This document shows, piece after piece, positions 21,846 through 30,226 of a stretch of 64,000 bases of DNA. The notes under the pieces are model-generated. The model saw nothing but the letters and a program-made list of their open reading frames with translations. It was not told the origin of the DNA and did no database searches. The DNA is from Kribbella sp. ALI-6-A. Lineage in GTDB: Bacteria > Actinomycetota > Actinomycetes > Propionibacteriales > Kribbellaceae. Positions within the stretch are counted from its first letter, which is position 1, and the number at the start of each line of letters is the position of its first letter. The position numbers and the translations under genes are program-made. The stretch covers positions 62,001 through 126,000 of the forward strand of contig NZ_MTQN01000012.1 in NCBI RefSeq assembly GCF_001984195.1, given 5' to 3'.

Positions 21846-24800
21846 TCATTGCCGGAAGACCTGGGCCTCGTACAACGAGTACCCGTACGACGTCGCCCGC
21901 TGCGTCCCGGTGACCCGCACGTACCGCGCCGAGGCCACCGCGAACCGAACCACGTCGACCCCGCCGTCCCCGTTGCCGGTGGCAAAGACCTGGGTCCAGT
22001 TCACGTTGTCGCGCGACACCTCGACCCGGTACGCCCGCGCGTACGCCTTCTCCCAGTGCAGCACCACCCGGCGAACCGGTTGCTCGCTGCCGAGGTCGAT
22101 CTTCAGCCACTGCGGATCCGACCACCTGCTCGCCCAACGCGTGCCGGGATCGCCGTCCACGGCCTTGGCCGGTGGCGAGCTGAACAGCCCGGTCTCGTAG
22201 CTGCTCGCCGTCGTTGTCTTGCCGAGCGCCTGGTTGCTGACGTCGTCCCCACGCCGGGCCGGGAACTCGATCACCTGCTGGTACGTCGGCCGGTTGACCC
22301 ACGCCATCCGGTCCTGCGTGATGCCGCCCATCGGCTGGTGCACGATCTGGTCGGCACAGAACTGGTCACCCGCCGCGCAGTCCGCGGTCGCCGGATAAGT
22401 CGTTGCCGCGGGCACCTGAAGCGCCGCCGCCAGCGAGTCGGCCACCACGGTCCGGCACGCACTCAGCGAACCGCCTCCGCAGTACGTGACCGGCTGTGGC
22501 GTCGCCACCGGGTCGCCGAGCACCTTGCGCAGGTCGCGCTGGACGAATCCCCACCAGCCGTTCTGGAACGCCGATCCCTGCGCGCTCGGCCGCTCGTCGA
22601 TCTTCTGCGTGCGTACCAGCGCGTCGTACAGGTCGGGACCGAGGCCGGGCCGGAACTGCGCCGGCACGAGCAGCGGCCACCACGCGTCGAGGATCCGGAT
22701 CGCGTCGGCGTGGTCGTAGGTCTTCGACGCCTCGGTCGGCGTCCTTCGATGACCGCCGGCGGCCTGCCAGGCGGTCAGCTTCGCGATCGCGTCGGCGACG
22801 GCCGGATCGGTGACCGGCGCACTCTTCAGCACGCGCAGCAGGTACGGCAGCACCTGGTCGGCGCGCAGGTCGACGGTCGCGGCGTCCTCCATCGCTTCGA
22901 CGAGCTTGCCACGGGTGAACTTCTGCCCACCGTCGATCACCGCCTCGATCCGTTCGTCGAGCGGCTGACTGCGGTAGACGGAGTTGTAGCCGAAGTTGCC
23001 GTCGGCCGCCGAGAAGCCGGGCGCCTGCTTGTTGTTCCAGCTGGTCAGGTAGTCCTGGTTGACCACCTGCGGATGCTCGCTGGCCGGCGTGTACGTCGCC
23101 CGGTTGGTGTCCGGGTTCCACCCCTGCCACTCGTAGCTGCTCCAGGTCGGCAGGTTCGGGTCGGCGCCGGCCGGGCGGACCGGGTTGTCGCCGGAGTTGA
23201 AGTACGCGATGTCGGTCTTGTCGGTGTAGAACCAGTTGAAGGTGTAGCCGATGTTCGTCGCGGCGTTCTGGAAGTCCTGCGCGTCGTGGATCCGGTCGGG
23301 GTCGTTGAACAGCATGAAGCCGAGCGCGGACCCGGCCTCGTTGCCGTACGTCGAACGGTTCTTGGTGAACAGCACCGGCTTGCCCGCGACCGTGCCGCGA
23401 TGCGTGACGATGCCGTACTTGGTCCGCGACGCGACCAGCGTGTACGACCCGGCCGGCTCCGACGAGCCGAGGCTGGAGTACCACGCGTTGTGCCGCTCGA
23501 GCTTCTCGATCGGCGTACAGGTGGTGCGGAACAGGTAGTGGGTCGAGGCCTTGGTCGGCGTACTGCCGTCGGGCTCGCACAGCGGTACGGCGTAGGTGTC
23601 GGTGATGTCCTGACCGGCCGAGGTGGCGCTCCAGGAGTAGTCGGCGCCGCGGCCGATCAGCGTGTAGAAGTTGAGTCCCGCGAAGGCGACGCCGCGCGAG
23701 CTGACGCCCGGGCCCTGGAGTTCTTGGCGGAGCAGGAGCTGCGGGGCGAAGTACGACGTCTGCGGACCGTACACCGCGATCGGGTTGCCGCTCTCGGTGT
23801 GCGCGCCGGAGACGAGCAGCGCGTTGGACATGCCCTTGGGCCCGAAGCCCTCGGGGAAGACTCCGCCGTCGAAGATGCCCTTCAGCGATTGCTTGCCCTG
23901 GACCTTGTTCGGCGGCTTCACGGCGTCGCTGCTTCTGGGCTGGAGCTTCTGGGTGGTCGCCGAGCCGGTTTGGTCGACGACCAGCGGCTCCTCGGTGACC
24001 GAGCCACGGTCGGGCATCGCGCGGCCGGCCGGATCGGGGCCGGTCGTGCCGTACGGGAAGGTGGCGCCGTTGTGGACCGTGGTGTTCGCCTCGGGGTCGT
24101 TCTGCGACCGGAACGACTCCCAGACCTTGGTGCCCTCGGCAACGCCGTGCTTGGCCTGGGCCTCGAGCAGTGCGAGCGCGGACGCCATTTCGCCACCGCC
24201 GCCGGTGCCGAAGATGCCGGCGACGACCGCGGCGGTCGCGACGACGTCGGTGACCTTCCAGCGGGGCGTGGGCCAGGCGAGACCGAGCGCGACGTACTCG
24301 CCGGGGTAGGCGATGCCGACGGTGTCGATGTAGCGGTTCACGCCGTCGACCCAGGACTGGATGTCCTGCTGCATCTTCACGCCGTCGGCGCCGTAGCGCT
24401 CGTCGGCGTCGTCGAACTGCTTCTGCAGCTCGGCCTCGGTGTACGGCGCGGTTCGCCAGAACTCCTGCTCGAACTGCCGGTTGCCGGCCGCGCCGCCCGC
24501 GAACGGCGTCAACTGACCACGGCCGAGGTGCCGGAAGACGTCCATCACGAACAGCCGGTCCTGCGCACCGGCGTACCCGGCGCCGAACATCGTGCCCGAC
24601 CGGGTGGTGCCGGTGATGTGCGGGATGCCGCGGGACTTGTCGCGCACGATCGTCACGTCGGCGCGCGGCTTCACGGTGCTCGCGACGTCCCCGGCCTTCA
24701 CCCCGAACGACGCGTCGTCGAAGTACGGCGCGAGGCCGTCGTCGCTGATGCCCTGGGAGTTCCAGACCAGCTTCTCGTACGGCTTGATCGTGTCGCTGAA

Positions 24801-25043
24801 GTGCGGCGGGCGGACGCCGAATCCCTTGAACAGCAGGAGATCGGTGAAGGTCGCGTGGCCGTTCTGTCCCGGCGGCACGATGTCGGAGCACTGCCCGACG
24901 CAGTAGTCGGTCGGGGTGGCCTGAACTTCGGCTTCGGCTTCGGCCTGAGCCTGCGCCGGCAGCCCGGCGATGGTCAGAGCAGACACACTGAGTACGGCGA
25001 TGACGGCGCGCAGGGTGAAGCGGTGTGCTGGGCGGGACGGCAC
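21846..25043 (-). CDS. secreted penicillin-acylase family hydrolase with C-terminal discoidin domain
   Basis: 1,065 residues. A signal peptide (FTLRAVIAVLSVSALTIAG, cleaved near AQAQA) is followed by the alpha chain with RDKSRGIPHITGTTRSG and GAGYAGAQDRLFVMDVFRHL. Autoprocessing should expose Ser406 in GMSNALLVSG, the N-terminal nucleophile of the beta chain. The final 130 residues (from about 935) form an F5/8 type C (discoidin/CBM32-like) domain: KAVDGDPGTRWASRWSDPQW, WLKIDLGSEQPVRRVVLHWE and YRVEVSRDNVNW. Family members cleave acyl side chains from beta-lactams, acyl-homoserine lactones or lipopeptides. The substrate is unknown; the discoidin domain suggests binding to glycans or cell surfaces. 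It is divergent from a TetR gene with shared operators. Confidence 0.88.
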   Translation of the reverse strand: MPSRPAHRFTLRAVIAVLSVSALTIAGLPAQAQAEAEAEVQATPTDYCVGQCSDIVPPGQNGHATFTDLLLFKGFGVRPPHFSDTIKPYEKLVWNSQGISDDGLAPYFDDASFGVKAGDVASTVKPRADVTIVRDKSRGIPHITGTTRSGTMFGAGYAGAQDRLFVMDVFRHLGRGQLTPFAGGAAGNRQFEQEFWRTAPYTEAELQKQFDDADERYGADGVKMQQDIQSWVDGVNRYIDTVGIAYPGEYVALGLAWPTPRWKVTDVVATAAVVAGIFGTGGGGEMASALALLEAQAKHGVAEGTKVWESFRSQNDPEANTTVHNGATFPYGTTGPDPAGRAMPDRGSVTEEPLVVDQTGSATTQKLQPRSSDAVKPPNKVQGKQSLKGIFDGGVFPEGFGPKGMSNALLVSGAHTESGNPIAVYGPQTSYFAPQLLLRQELQGPGVSSRGVAFAGLNFYTLIGRGADYSWSATSAGQDITDTYAVPLCEPDGSTPTKASTHYLFRTTCTPIEKLERHNAWYSSLGSSEPAGSYTLVASRTKYGIVTHRGTVAGKPVLFTKNRSTYGNEAGSALGFMLFNDPDRIHDAQDFQNAATNIGYTFNWFYTDKTDIAYFNSGDNPVRPAGADPNLPTWSSYEWQGWNPDTNRATYTPASEHPQVVNQDYLTSWNNKQAPGFSAADGNFGYNSVYRSQPLDERIEAVIDGGQKFTRGKLVEAMEDAATVDLRADQVLPYLLRVLKSAPVTDPAVADAIAKLTAWQAAGGHRRTPTEASKTYDHADAIRILDAWWPLLVPAQFRPGLGPDLYDALVRTQKIDERPSAQGSAFQNGWWGFVQRDLRKVLGDPVATPQPVTYCGGGSLSACRTVVADSLAAALQVPAATTYPATADCAAGDQFCADQIVHQPMGGITQDRMAWVNRPTYQQVIEFPARRGDDVSNQALGKTTTASSYETGLFSSPPAKAVDGDPGTRWASRWSDPQWLKIDLGSEQPVRRVVLHWEKAYARAYRVEVSRDNVNWTQVFATGNGDGGVDVVRFAVASARYVRVTGTQRATSYGYSLYEAQVFRQ

Positions 25044-25118
25044 GGGTCCTCCCTCAAAGACTCGGGGGCGAGCGATGACGGCAGGGGAGATCTGAAAACT
25101 GACGATGACTCACCAGTA

Positions 25119-25155
25119 GCATCAGGTCAAGAGTCTTGGACGCTTGACCTGATGC
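25119..25155. promoter_or_regulatory. 13-bp perfect inverted repeat between acylase and tetR, probable TetR operator
   Basis: GCATCAGGTCAAG at 25119-25131 and its exact complement at 25143-25155, with an 11-bp centre. Each arm contains TTGACC reading outward on one strand, a good -35 element for each divergent gene, so a bound TetR would occlude both promoters. Confidence 0.7.
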
Positions 25156-25159
25156 CCTT

Positions 25160-25186
25160 ACTGTGACAGTGCCGCCTGTGATAGTG
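25160..25186. promoter_or_regulatory. short palindrome and repeat upstream of tetR
   Basis: ACTGTGACAGT (25160-25170) is a perfect 5+1+5 palindrome, and CTGTGACAGTG (25161-25171) is repeated with one change as CTGTGATAGTG at 25176-25186. The 15-bp spacing and position before tetR suggest a second regulatory site, but its role is unclear. Confidence 0.4.
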
Positions 25187-25210
25187 CGGCCCTCCGTCGA
25201 GAGGAGTCCG

Positions 25211-25801
25211 ATGCCCCGCGTGCCCGCCGACGTCCGCCGTACCGAGCTGGTGCAGGCGGCGATCCAGGTCGCCACCCGGGAAGGCCTGGCCGCGACGACC
25301 ACCCGGCGGATCGCTCAGGAGCTCGGAATCTCGGTCGGGGTGGTGCACTACTGCTTCCGCTCCAAGGAGGAGCTGCTGCACGAGGTGATCCGGGTGATCG
25401 CCGACGCCCAGGTCGAGGCCGCGCGGACCGCGATCGTGCCCGGCGCCGATCTGGCCGCGAGTGTCCGCAACGCCTTCGTCGGCTTCTGGAAGCTGGTCGA
25501 GGAAACGCCGGAGGCCCAGCTGCTGACCTACGAGCTGACCAGCTGGGCGCTGCGCAACGCCGACACCGAACCGCTGGCCCGCGAACAGCGCGAGCGCCAG
25601 CTGGCCGGCATCGAGCAGCTGCTCGGCGAGATCTCGGCCGCTTGCGACGTCTCCTGGTCGGTGCCGACCGGCCAGCTGGCCCGGATGGCGCTGGCGATCA
25701 CCGACGGCGTGACGCTCGGCTGGCTCGTGGACCGCGACACCGACGCCGCTGTCGTGGCGCTGCGGACCTTCGCGGATCAGCTGCTGGCGTTGACCTCCTG
25801 A
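25211..25801 (+). CDS. TetR family transcriptional regulator
   Basis: 196 residues. RRTELVQAAIQVATREGLAA, TTRRIAQELGISVGVVHYCF and RSKEELLHEVI form the HTH; the VHYCF recognition helix resembles the BetI-like branch. The C-terminal ligand domain (residues about 75-196) has a BetI/TetR_C_6 look with YELTSWALRNADTEPLAREQ. ATG 25211 has GAGGAG at 25200-25205; the same frame is open to 25163 but passes through the repeats. It faces the penicillin-acylase gene, its probable target, and may regulate itself. Confidence 0.87.
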   Translation: MPRVPADVRRTELVQAAIQVATREGLAATTTRRIAQELGISVGVVHYCFRSKEELLHEVIRVIADAQVEAARTAIVPGADLAASVRNAFVGFWKLVEETPEAQLLTYELTSWALRNADTEPLAREQRERQLAGIEQLLGEISAACDVSWSVPTGQLARMALAITDGVTLGWLVDRDTDAAVVALRTFADQLLALTS

Positions 25802-25807
25802 CGTTTC

Positions 25808-25834
25808 AAGTGAAGCGCGGCCTTTTCACTTTTG
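25808..25834 (+). terminator. possible terminator after tetR
   Basis: AAGTGAA at 25808-25814 pairs with TTCACTT at 25825-25831 around a 10-base loop and runs into TTG. It begins 7 bp after the tetR stop. The stem is short, so a regulatory dyad for the next gene is an alternative. Confidence 0.4.
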
Positions 25835-25919
25835 TCTCGGGCAGCTCACGCCGACGGCAACGACAGGTGTCGATTGGGTCTCGCCATTGACGGTGCGTGA
25901 CCACTAATGTGATCAAATC

Positions 25920-27011
25920 ATGAGCATCCACGAGCGGCACCGGCTGAGTATGGTGGTCAACGCACGCGGGACGTTCACGCCGCTGGGGGTCTCCCGCAGT
26001 TCCGCGACGGTGGCCGGTGCGGTCGCGGAGGCCTTGCCCGAGTTCTTCGTGATGGAACAGCTCGTCGACCGGGTCAGCGACGCCATCGCGCACGCGACCG
26101 GCGCGCAGGCCGGGACCGTGGTGCACTGCACGTCGGCGGCGATCACGCTCGCCGCAGCGGCCGCGATGGCCGGGACGGACCCGCGCCGGATCGCCGCGCT
26201 GCCGGACACCCGGGACATGCACAACCGCGTCGTCCTGCCGGCCGTGCACGTGGTCGACTACGGCCAGTCCAACCTGCAGGCGATCCGGCTAGCCGGCGCG
26301 CAGGTGACGCTGGTCGGCGACGAAAACCGTTGTGGGCTTGACGATCTGGACGATCAGCTGGACGGACCGGACGTGACCTGCCTGATGCTGGTCTGCTCCC
26401 GGCTGACCTCCGGCGAGCCGCTCGACCTGACGGCCGCGGTCCGCGCCGCGCACCGCCGCGGCGTACCGGCGATCATCGACGGCGCCGGGCAGTTCCCGCG
26501 AACGGCGGATCTGCTGGCGACCGGCGCCGACCTGGTGCTGATCAGCGGCCAGAAGTACCTGGGGTCACCGACCGCGGGACTCGTGGCCGGAACGCGCCGG
26601 ATGGTTCAGGCAGTACGGGCCCAGGGCAACGGTATCGGCCGGGGCATGAAGCCTTCGAAGGAAGCCCTGGTCGGCGTACTGGCTGCTCTGGAGGAGTGGC
26701 AGGCGATGGACCGGGCCAAGTGGGCGGCCGACCAGGCGACGAAGGTCAGTGCGTTCGTCGCCGCGGCGGCCGAGATCCCCGGTGTGGTCGCCGAGGTCGT
26801 GCCCGACCCGACGTCGCTGCCGTTGTCGCGGGCGCTGCTCAAGGTCGACGACGCACCAGGTCTGGTGCGCGAACTGGAAGCGGGCACGCCGCCGATCTAC
26901 GTGATGGCCGAGCGGGCCGACACCGGCGAGCTGATGCTCGAGCTGGTGCCGCTCGACGACACCGAGATCGCGATCGTGCTGGATCGGTTGCGGATTCTGC
27001 TGGACAAGTGA
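25920..27011 (+). CDS. SelA/DgaE-like PLP-dependent enzyme
   Basis: 363 residues of a fold-type I PLP enzyme related to L-seryl-tRNA(Sec) selenium transferase and D-glucosaminate-6-phosphate ammonia-lyase (DgaE). VNARGTFTPLGVSRSS is the SelA-like N-terminal signature; IIDGAGQFPRTADLLATGAD carries the PLP-contacting Asp; LVLISGQKYLGSPTAGLVAG contains the Schiff-base Lys212. It is shorter than SelA and lacks the N-terminal tRNA-binding domain, and no selenocysteine genes are nearby, so an amino-sugar or amino-acid lyase role is more likely than selenium transfer. Single gene between terminators. Confidence 0.83.
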   Translation: MSIHERHRLSMVVNARGTFTPLGVSRSSATVAGAVAEALPEFFVMEQLVDRVSDAIAHATGAQAGTVVHCTSAAITLAAAAAMAGTDPRRIAALPDTRDMHNRVVLPAVHVVDYGQSNLQAIRLAGAQVTLVGDENRCGLDDLDDQLDGPDVTCLMLVCSRLTSGEPLDLTAAVRAAHRRGVPAIIDGAGQFPRTADLLATGADLVLISGQKYLGSPTAGLVAGTRRMVQAVRAQGNGIGRGMKPSKEALVGVLAALEEWQAMDRAKWAADQATKVSAFVAAAAEIPGVVAEVVPDPTSLPLSRALLKVDDAPGLVRELEAGTPPIYVMAERADTGELMLELVPLDDTEIAIVLDRLRILLDK

Positions 27012-27012
27012 A

Positions 27013-27052
27013 CGGGCCCGGATCCCCTGCGGGTGCAGGAGATCCGGGCCCG
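27013..27052. terminator. bidirectional hairpin terminator between convergent genes
   Basis: CGGGCCCGGATC (27013-27024) is exactly complementary to 27041-27052, and a further 5 bp pair inside after one mismatch, leaving a 4-base loop. It lies between the stop of the SelA-like gene and the stop of the helicase gene. No long T-run is present, as is common in high-GC genomes. Confidence 0.8.
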
Positions 27053-27063
27053 ATCGCTGAGAC

Positions 27064-29175
27064 TCAGCGCTGGTAGGTCTTGCCGCCCTCGGAACGCCGC
27101 GGCGCGCCGCCGCTGCGCTCGGGACGACGACGGCTGTCGCCGCCACGACCCTCGAAGCTGCGGCCGCCCGGACGGCTGCTGCCGTACCGCTTGCCGCCGC
27201 CGCCCTTGTTGCCGAAGCGCTTCGGCTTCGGCTCCGGCAGCTTGACCGGGTGGCCGGACGGCTTGGTGCCGCCGGTCAGCTCGGTCACCAGCTCGTCACC
27301 CGGACGCGCGCGGACCGGCTCGGCCGCGACACCGGCCGACTCGGCCATCCGGATCATGCCCCGCCGCTGGTGCGGCAGGAGCAGCGTGACAACCGCGCCC
27401 TTGCCACCGGCGCGCGCCGTACGGCCCGCGCGGTGCAGGTAGTCCTTGTGCTCGGCCGGCGGATCGGCCTGGACGACCAGGCCGACGTCGTCGACGTGGA
27501 TACCGCGGGCCGCGACGTCGGTTGCCACCAGCACCGGGACGGACCCGTCCTTGAACTGGTCGAGCGTGCGGTTGCGGGCGCCCTGGGTCAGGCCGCCGTG
27601 CAGCGCCGCCGCCATCACGCCCCGGTCACGCAGCTGGGTGGCGACGCGGTCGGCGCCCAGTTTGGTGCGGACGAAGATGATCGTGCGGCCGTCGCGGCTG
27701 GCCAGCTCGGCCGTCAGCGACTGCTTGTGGCCGGGCTCGATCACCAGCAGGTGGTGCTCCATCGTGGTGACGCTGGCCTGGCCGGACTCGGTCGAGTGCG
27801 TGACCGGGTCCTTCAGGTAGGTCTTCACGATCGTGTCGACGTCGTTGTCCAGCGTCGCCGAGAACAGCAGCCGCTGACCTTCCTTCGGGGTCATGTCGAG
27901 CAGCGTGGTGACCGCCGGCATGAAGCCCATGTCGCACATGTGGTCGGCCTCGTCGAGCACCGCGATCTCGACCGCGCCCAGGTCGGCGGCGCCCTGCTCA
28001 CACAGGTCGATCAGCCGGCCGGGGGTGGCGATCAGCAGGTCGACCCCACGACGCAGCGCGTCGATCTGCTTCGGGTAGGGCAGGCCACCGGCGATCAGCT
28101 TGACCGAGACACCCATCACGTGGGCCAGCGGCTCGAGCGCGTCGTGCACCTGCATCGCCAGCTCGCGGGTCGGCACCAGGATCATGCCGCGCGGACGGCG
28201 CGACTCGGTGTGGCCACCGGCCAGCCGCATCAGCGTCGGCAGCCCGAAGCCCAGCGTCTTGCCGGAACCGGTCTGACCGCGGCCGAGCACGTCCTTGCCG
28301 GCCAGCGCGTCCGGGATGGTCGCGGCCTGGATCGGGAACGGCGTGGTGATGCCGTCGCGGGCCATCCGCTGGATCAGCCGCGGCGCGAGGCCGAGGGCGG
28401 CGAACTCATTGCCCTCCGCAACCGTGCCGAGGTCGACCGGCGGCTGGGCCGGGCGCTCGACGCGCTCGGTCCGCTCCGGACGCTCGACGCGCTCCGTCCG
28501 CTGGTACGCCGGACGCTCGGTGCGGTCGTACTGCGGGCGGTCGCTGCGCTCGGTCCGCTGGTACGACGGCCGGTCGCCACGGTCGCTCTGCGGGCGGTCG
28601 GCGCGCTGGTACTGCGGCCGGTCCGACCGCTCGTAGGCAGGCTTGTCGCCCCGCTGGAACTGGGGCCGGTCGTTCCGCTCGTACTGCGGGCGGTCGGATC
28701 GGTTGTACTGCGGGCGGTCCGAACGGTCGTACTGCGGCCGGTCGGTGCGCTCCGGGCGGTCGGTGCCGGACTGCGCCGGACGCTCCGAGCGGTAGCCCTT
28801 GGTGACCGGGCGGTCGTCACGACGGTCGTTGTCGCGGCGGAAACCGCCGGTGCTGCCGCTGGTCCGGTTGTCGGTCCCGCGGTAGTTGCTGCTGCCGCCG
28901 CCACGGGTGCCGCGCTCGCCGAACTTGCGGTCGTTTCCGCCGTCGCGCGAACCACGGTCGGAGTACTGGCTGGGTCCGCCCCGGCGCTCGAGCCGGGTGT
29001 CGTCACGGACCTCGCCCCGGTTCTCGCGGGCAGCGGTGTTCTGGGCGACCTCGCCCGCGGCCATCCGCTCGCCGTACGACTGGGTCTGGAACTTCTTGTG
29101 CCGAGGCTTCTTCACCCGATCACCGGCGTCGGCGCCGTCGTTCGGGACAAACTGGTCCTGGTGGTGCTGGGACAC
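27064..29175 (-). CDS. DEAD-box ATP-dependent RNA helicase with long disordered repeat-rich N-terminus
   Basis: 703 residues from GTG 29175. The core lies at about residues 250-620: Q-motif FAALGLAPRLIQRMARDGIT, Walker A GQTGSGKT, DEAD at 408-411, SAT in LLFSATLDND, VATDVAARGIHVDDVGLVVQ and HRAGRTARAG. Before it, residues 140-240 consist of about ten degenerate 8-residue repeats of the form RPQYxRSD. The C-terminus (620-703) is rich in Gly, Arg and Lys. Such tails bind RNA and can promote condensates. The probable role is RNA unwinding in ribosome biogenesis or cold response. Confidence 0.93.
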   Translation of the reverse strand: MSQHHQDQFVPNDGADAGDRVKKPRHKKFQTQSYGERMAAGEVAQNTAARENRGEVRDDTRLERRGGPSQYSDRGSRDGGNDRKFGERGTRGGGSSNYRGTDNRTSGSTGGFRRDNDRRDDRPVTKGYRSERPAQSGTDRPERTDRPQYDRSDRPQYNRSDRPQYERNDRPQFQRGDKPAYERSDRPQYQRADRPQSDRGDRPSYQRTERSDRPQYDRTERPAYQRTERVERPERTERVERPAQPPVDLGTVAEGNEFAALGLAPRLIQRMARDGITTPFPIQAATIPDALAGKDVLGRGQTGSGKTLGFGLPTLMRLAGGHTESRRPRGMILVPTRELAMQVHDALEPLAHVMGVSVKLIAGGLPYPKQIDALRRGVDLLIATPGRLIDLCEQGAADLGAVEIAVLDEADHMCDMGFMPAVTTLLDMTPKEGQRLLFSATLDNDVDTIVKTYLKDPVTHSTESGQASVTTMEHHLLVIEPGHKQSLTAELASRDGRTIIFVRTKLGADRVATQLRDRGVMAAALHGGLTQGARNRTLDQFKDGSVPVLVATDVAARGIHVDDVGLVVQADPPAEHKDYLHRAGRTARAGGKGAVVTLLLPHQRRGMIRMAESAGVAAEPVRARPGDELVTELTGGTKPSGHPVKLPEPKPKRFGNKGGGGKRYGSSRPGGRSFEGRGGDSRRRPERSGGAPRRSEGGKTYQR
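28456..28758 (-). repeat. 24-bp coding minisatellite in the helicase gene
   Basis: Degenerate tandem 24-bp units encode about ten copies of an 8-residue repeat with consensus R-P-Q-Y-x-R-S-D (variants RPQYERND, RPQFQRGD, KPAYERSD, RPSYQRTE). Basic and tyrosine residues are kept while other positions drift, so the amino-acid pattern appears selected. Confidence 0.8.
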
Positions 29176-29657
29176 GCAATCTCTCTCTCAACGTCACGGC
29201 CCGATGCCGGATCATGGCCCACACGCAAACGCCGACCACGAACCGTGGCCGGATCATTTCGTGCTGGCAGGAGATTAGGCATCGACCTGCGGGTGCTATC
29301 GCGTTGCACCCATGTCGCCGGGGAATCATCAGCGGGTTGCTGAACCGACGGGTCGGAGCGCCTGGGAAATGCTCTGGTGACGCGACGCGCGCACCGACAT
29401 CCAGAAGTATACCCCGTCCCCGCGCCTGTCCTGACCACCCACCGCAACCACCCCGTCCAGCGGCCGGCGCCTCCGCCCTCCTGCTGCCACCGACGCCCAC
29501 CACCGATCAACCCTCCACACCGGCCCACTTCCCCGCTCAGCGGCCACGCCGCAGCCTTGACCCGGGCTGCTTGATCGGTGCTGGGCGTCGACCCGGCCAC
29601 CGGGCACCAAGGTTCAAGGGGACTTCAGGTCTTGCGTGGGTCTCCTAGGGTGAGGAC
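29176..29657. other. 482-bp intergenic region, helicase leader and soxR promoter
   Basis: No gene is apparent here. The half next to the helicase gene would be its 5' leader, with GAGAGA before the GTG start. The half next to soxR is unusually C-rich on the plus strand (about 29410-29550). A small hairpin (GGGTGC at 29291-29296, GCACCC at 29306-29311) is the only clear structure apart from the possible SoxR dyad. Confidence 0.5.
29608..29634 (+). promoter_or_regulatory. possible SoxR box
   Basis: An imperfect dyad runs across 29608-29634: CAAG at 29608-29611 and 29615-29618 opposes CTT/CTTG at 29623-29625 and 29631-29634. It sits 24 bp before the soxR ATG, where MerR-family regulators bind between -35 and -10. 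Several positions depart from the usual SoxR consensus. Confidence 0.35.
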
Positions 29658-30161
29658 ATGGCCCAGGAGAACGTTCCCAGCAAGGATCACTGGCTCTCGA
29701 TCGGAGAGATCGCGGCCCGCTCGGGTGTCGCCGCGTCGGCGCTGCGGTTCTACGAGGACCAGGGTCTGATCCACTCGCGGCGAACCTCCGGCAACCAGCG
29801 CCAGTACCAGCGCAGCACGCTGCGGCGGGTCGCGTTCGTCCAGGCGGCGCAGCGGGTCGGCCTGGCCCTCTCGGAGATCAAGCAGGCGCTGGACTCGCTG
29901 CCCGACGACCGCACTCCCACCCGCGCGGACTGGAGCCGGCTGTCGAAGTCCTGGCGCAGCCGGCTCGACCAGCGGATCGCCGAACTGGAGCGCCTGCGCG
30001 ACGACCTCGACGGCTGCATCGGCTGCGGCTGCCTGAGCCTGCAGCGCTGCAACCTCTACAACAAGTCCGACCGCCTGGCCGAGCGCGGACCCGGCGCCCG
30101 CATCCTGAACGTCGGCATCCCGGGCGAGTCAACCGCGCCCGGCGTAGGCACGAGGCTATGA
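29658..30161 (+). CDS. soxR: redox-sensitive transcriptional activator SoxR
   Basis: 167 residues. The MerR-type HTH is HWLSIGEIAARSGVAASALR, FYEDQGLIHSRRTSGNQRQY. A dimerisation helix leads to the [2Fe-2S] cluster motif C120-I-G-C-G-C-L-S-L-Q-R-C131 with all four cysteines (120, 123, 125, 131). In actinomycetes SoxR senses redox-active compounds rather than superoxide alone and controls monooxygenases and pumps. No typical SoxR target is adjacent, so its regulon must be elsewhere, apart from possible autoregulation. Confidence 0.94.
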   Translation: MAQENVPSKDHWLSIGEIAARSGVAASALRFYEDQGLIHSRRTSGNQRQYQRSTLRRVAFVQAAQRVGLALSEIKQALDSLPDDRTPTRADWSRLSKSWRSRLDQRIAELERLRDDLDGCIGCGCLSLQRCNLYNKSDRLAERGPGARILNVGIPGESTAPGVGTRL

Positions 30162-30226
30162 CCGTCATTGAACGGGATCCGCTGAACGAGGGGTGACCCC
30201 CGACCTCTTCCCGATCCGTGGTCGGT

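Noticed and set aside
21051..25166. A 1,371-codon plus-strand frame opposite the acylase gene
   Set aside because: No domain or signal is recognisable and the opposite strand encodes an intact penicillin-acylase protein with codon-position GC typical of a real gene.
25920..27011. Selenocysteine synthase SelA
   Set aside because: The protein is too short for SelA, lacks its N-terminal tRNA-binding domain, and no other selenium genes are in view.
28456..28758. Regular 24-bp repeats considered as a CRISPR array
   Set aside because: There are no unique spacers; repeats are contiguous, degenerate and in frame with the helicase gene.
27250..29343. A 697-codon plus-strand frame opposite the helicase gene
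   Set aside because: It mirrors the coding minisatellite and has no domains of its own.
30190..30200. GGGGTGACCCC as a terminator between soxR and the SCO6745 gene
   Set aside because: The two arms leave a single-base loop, too small to fold as drawn, and no T-run follows.
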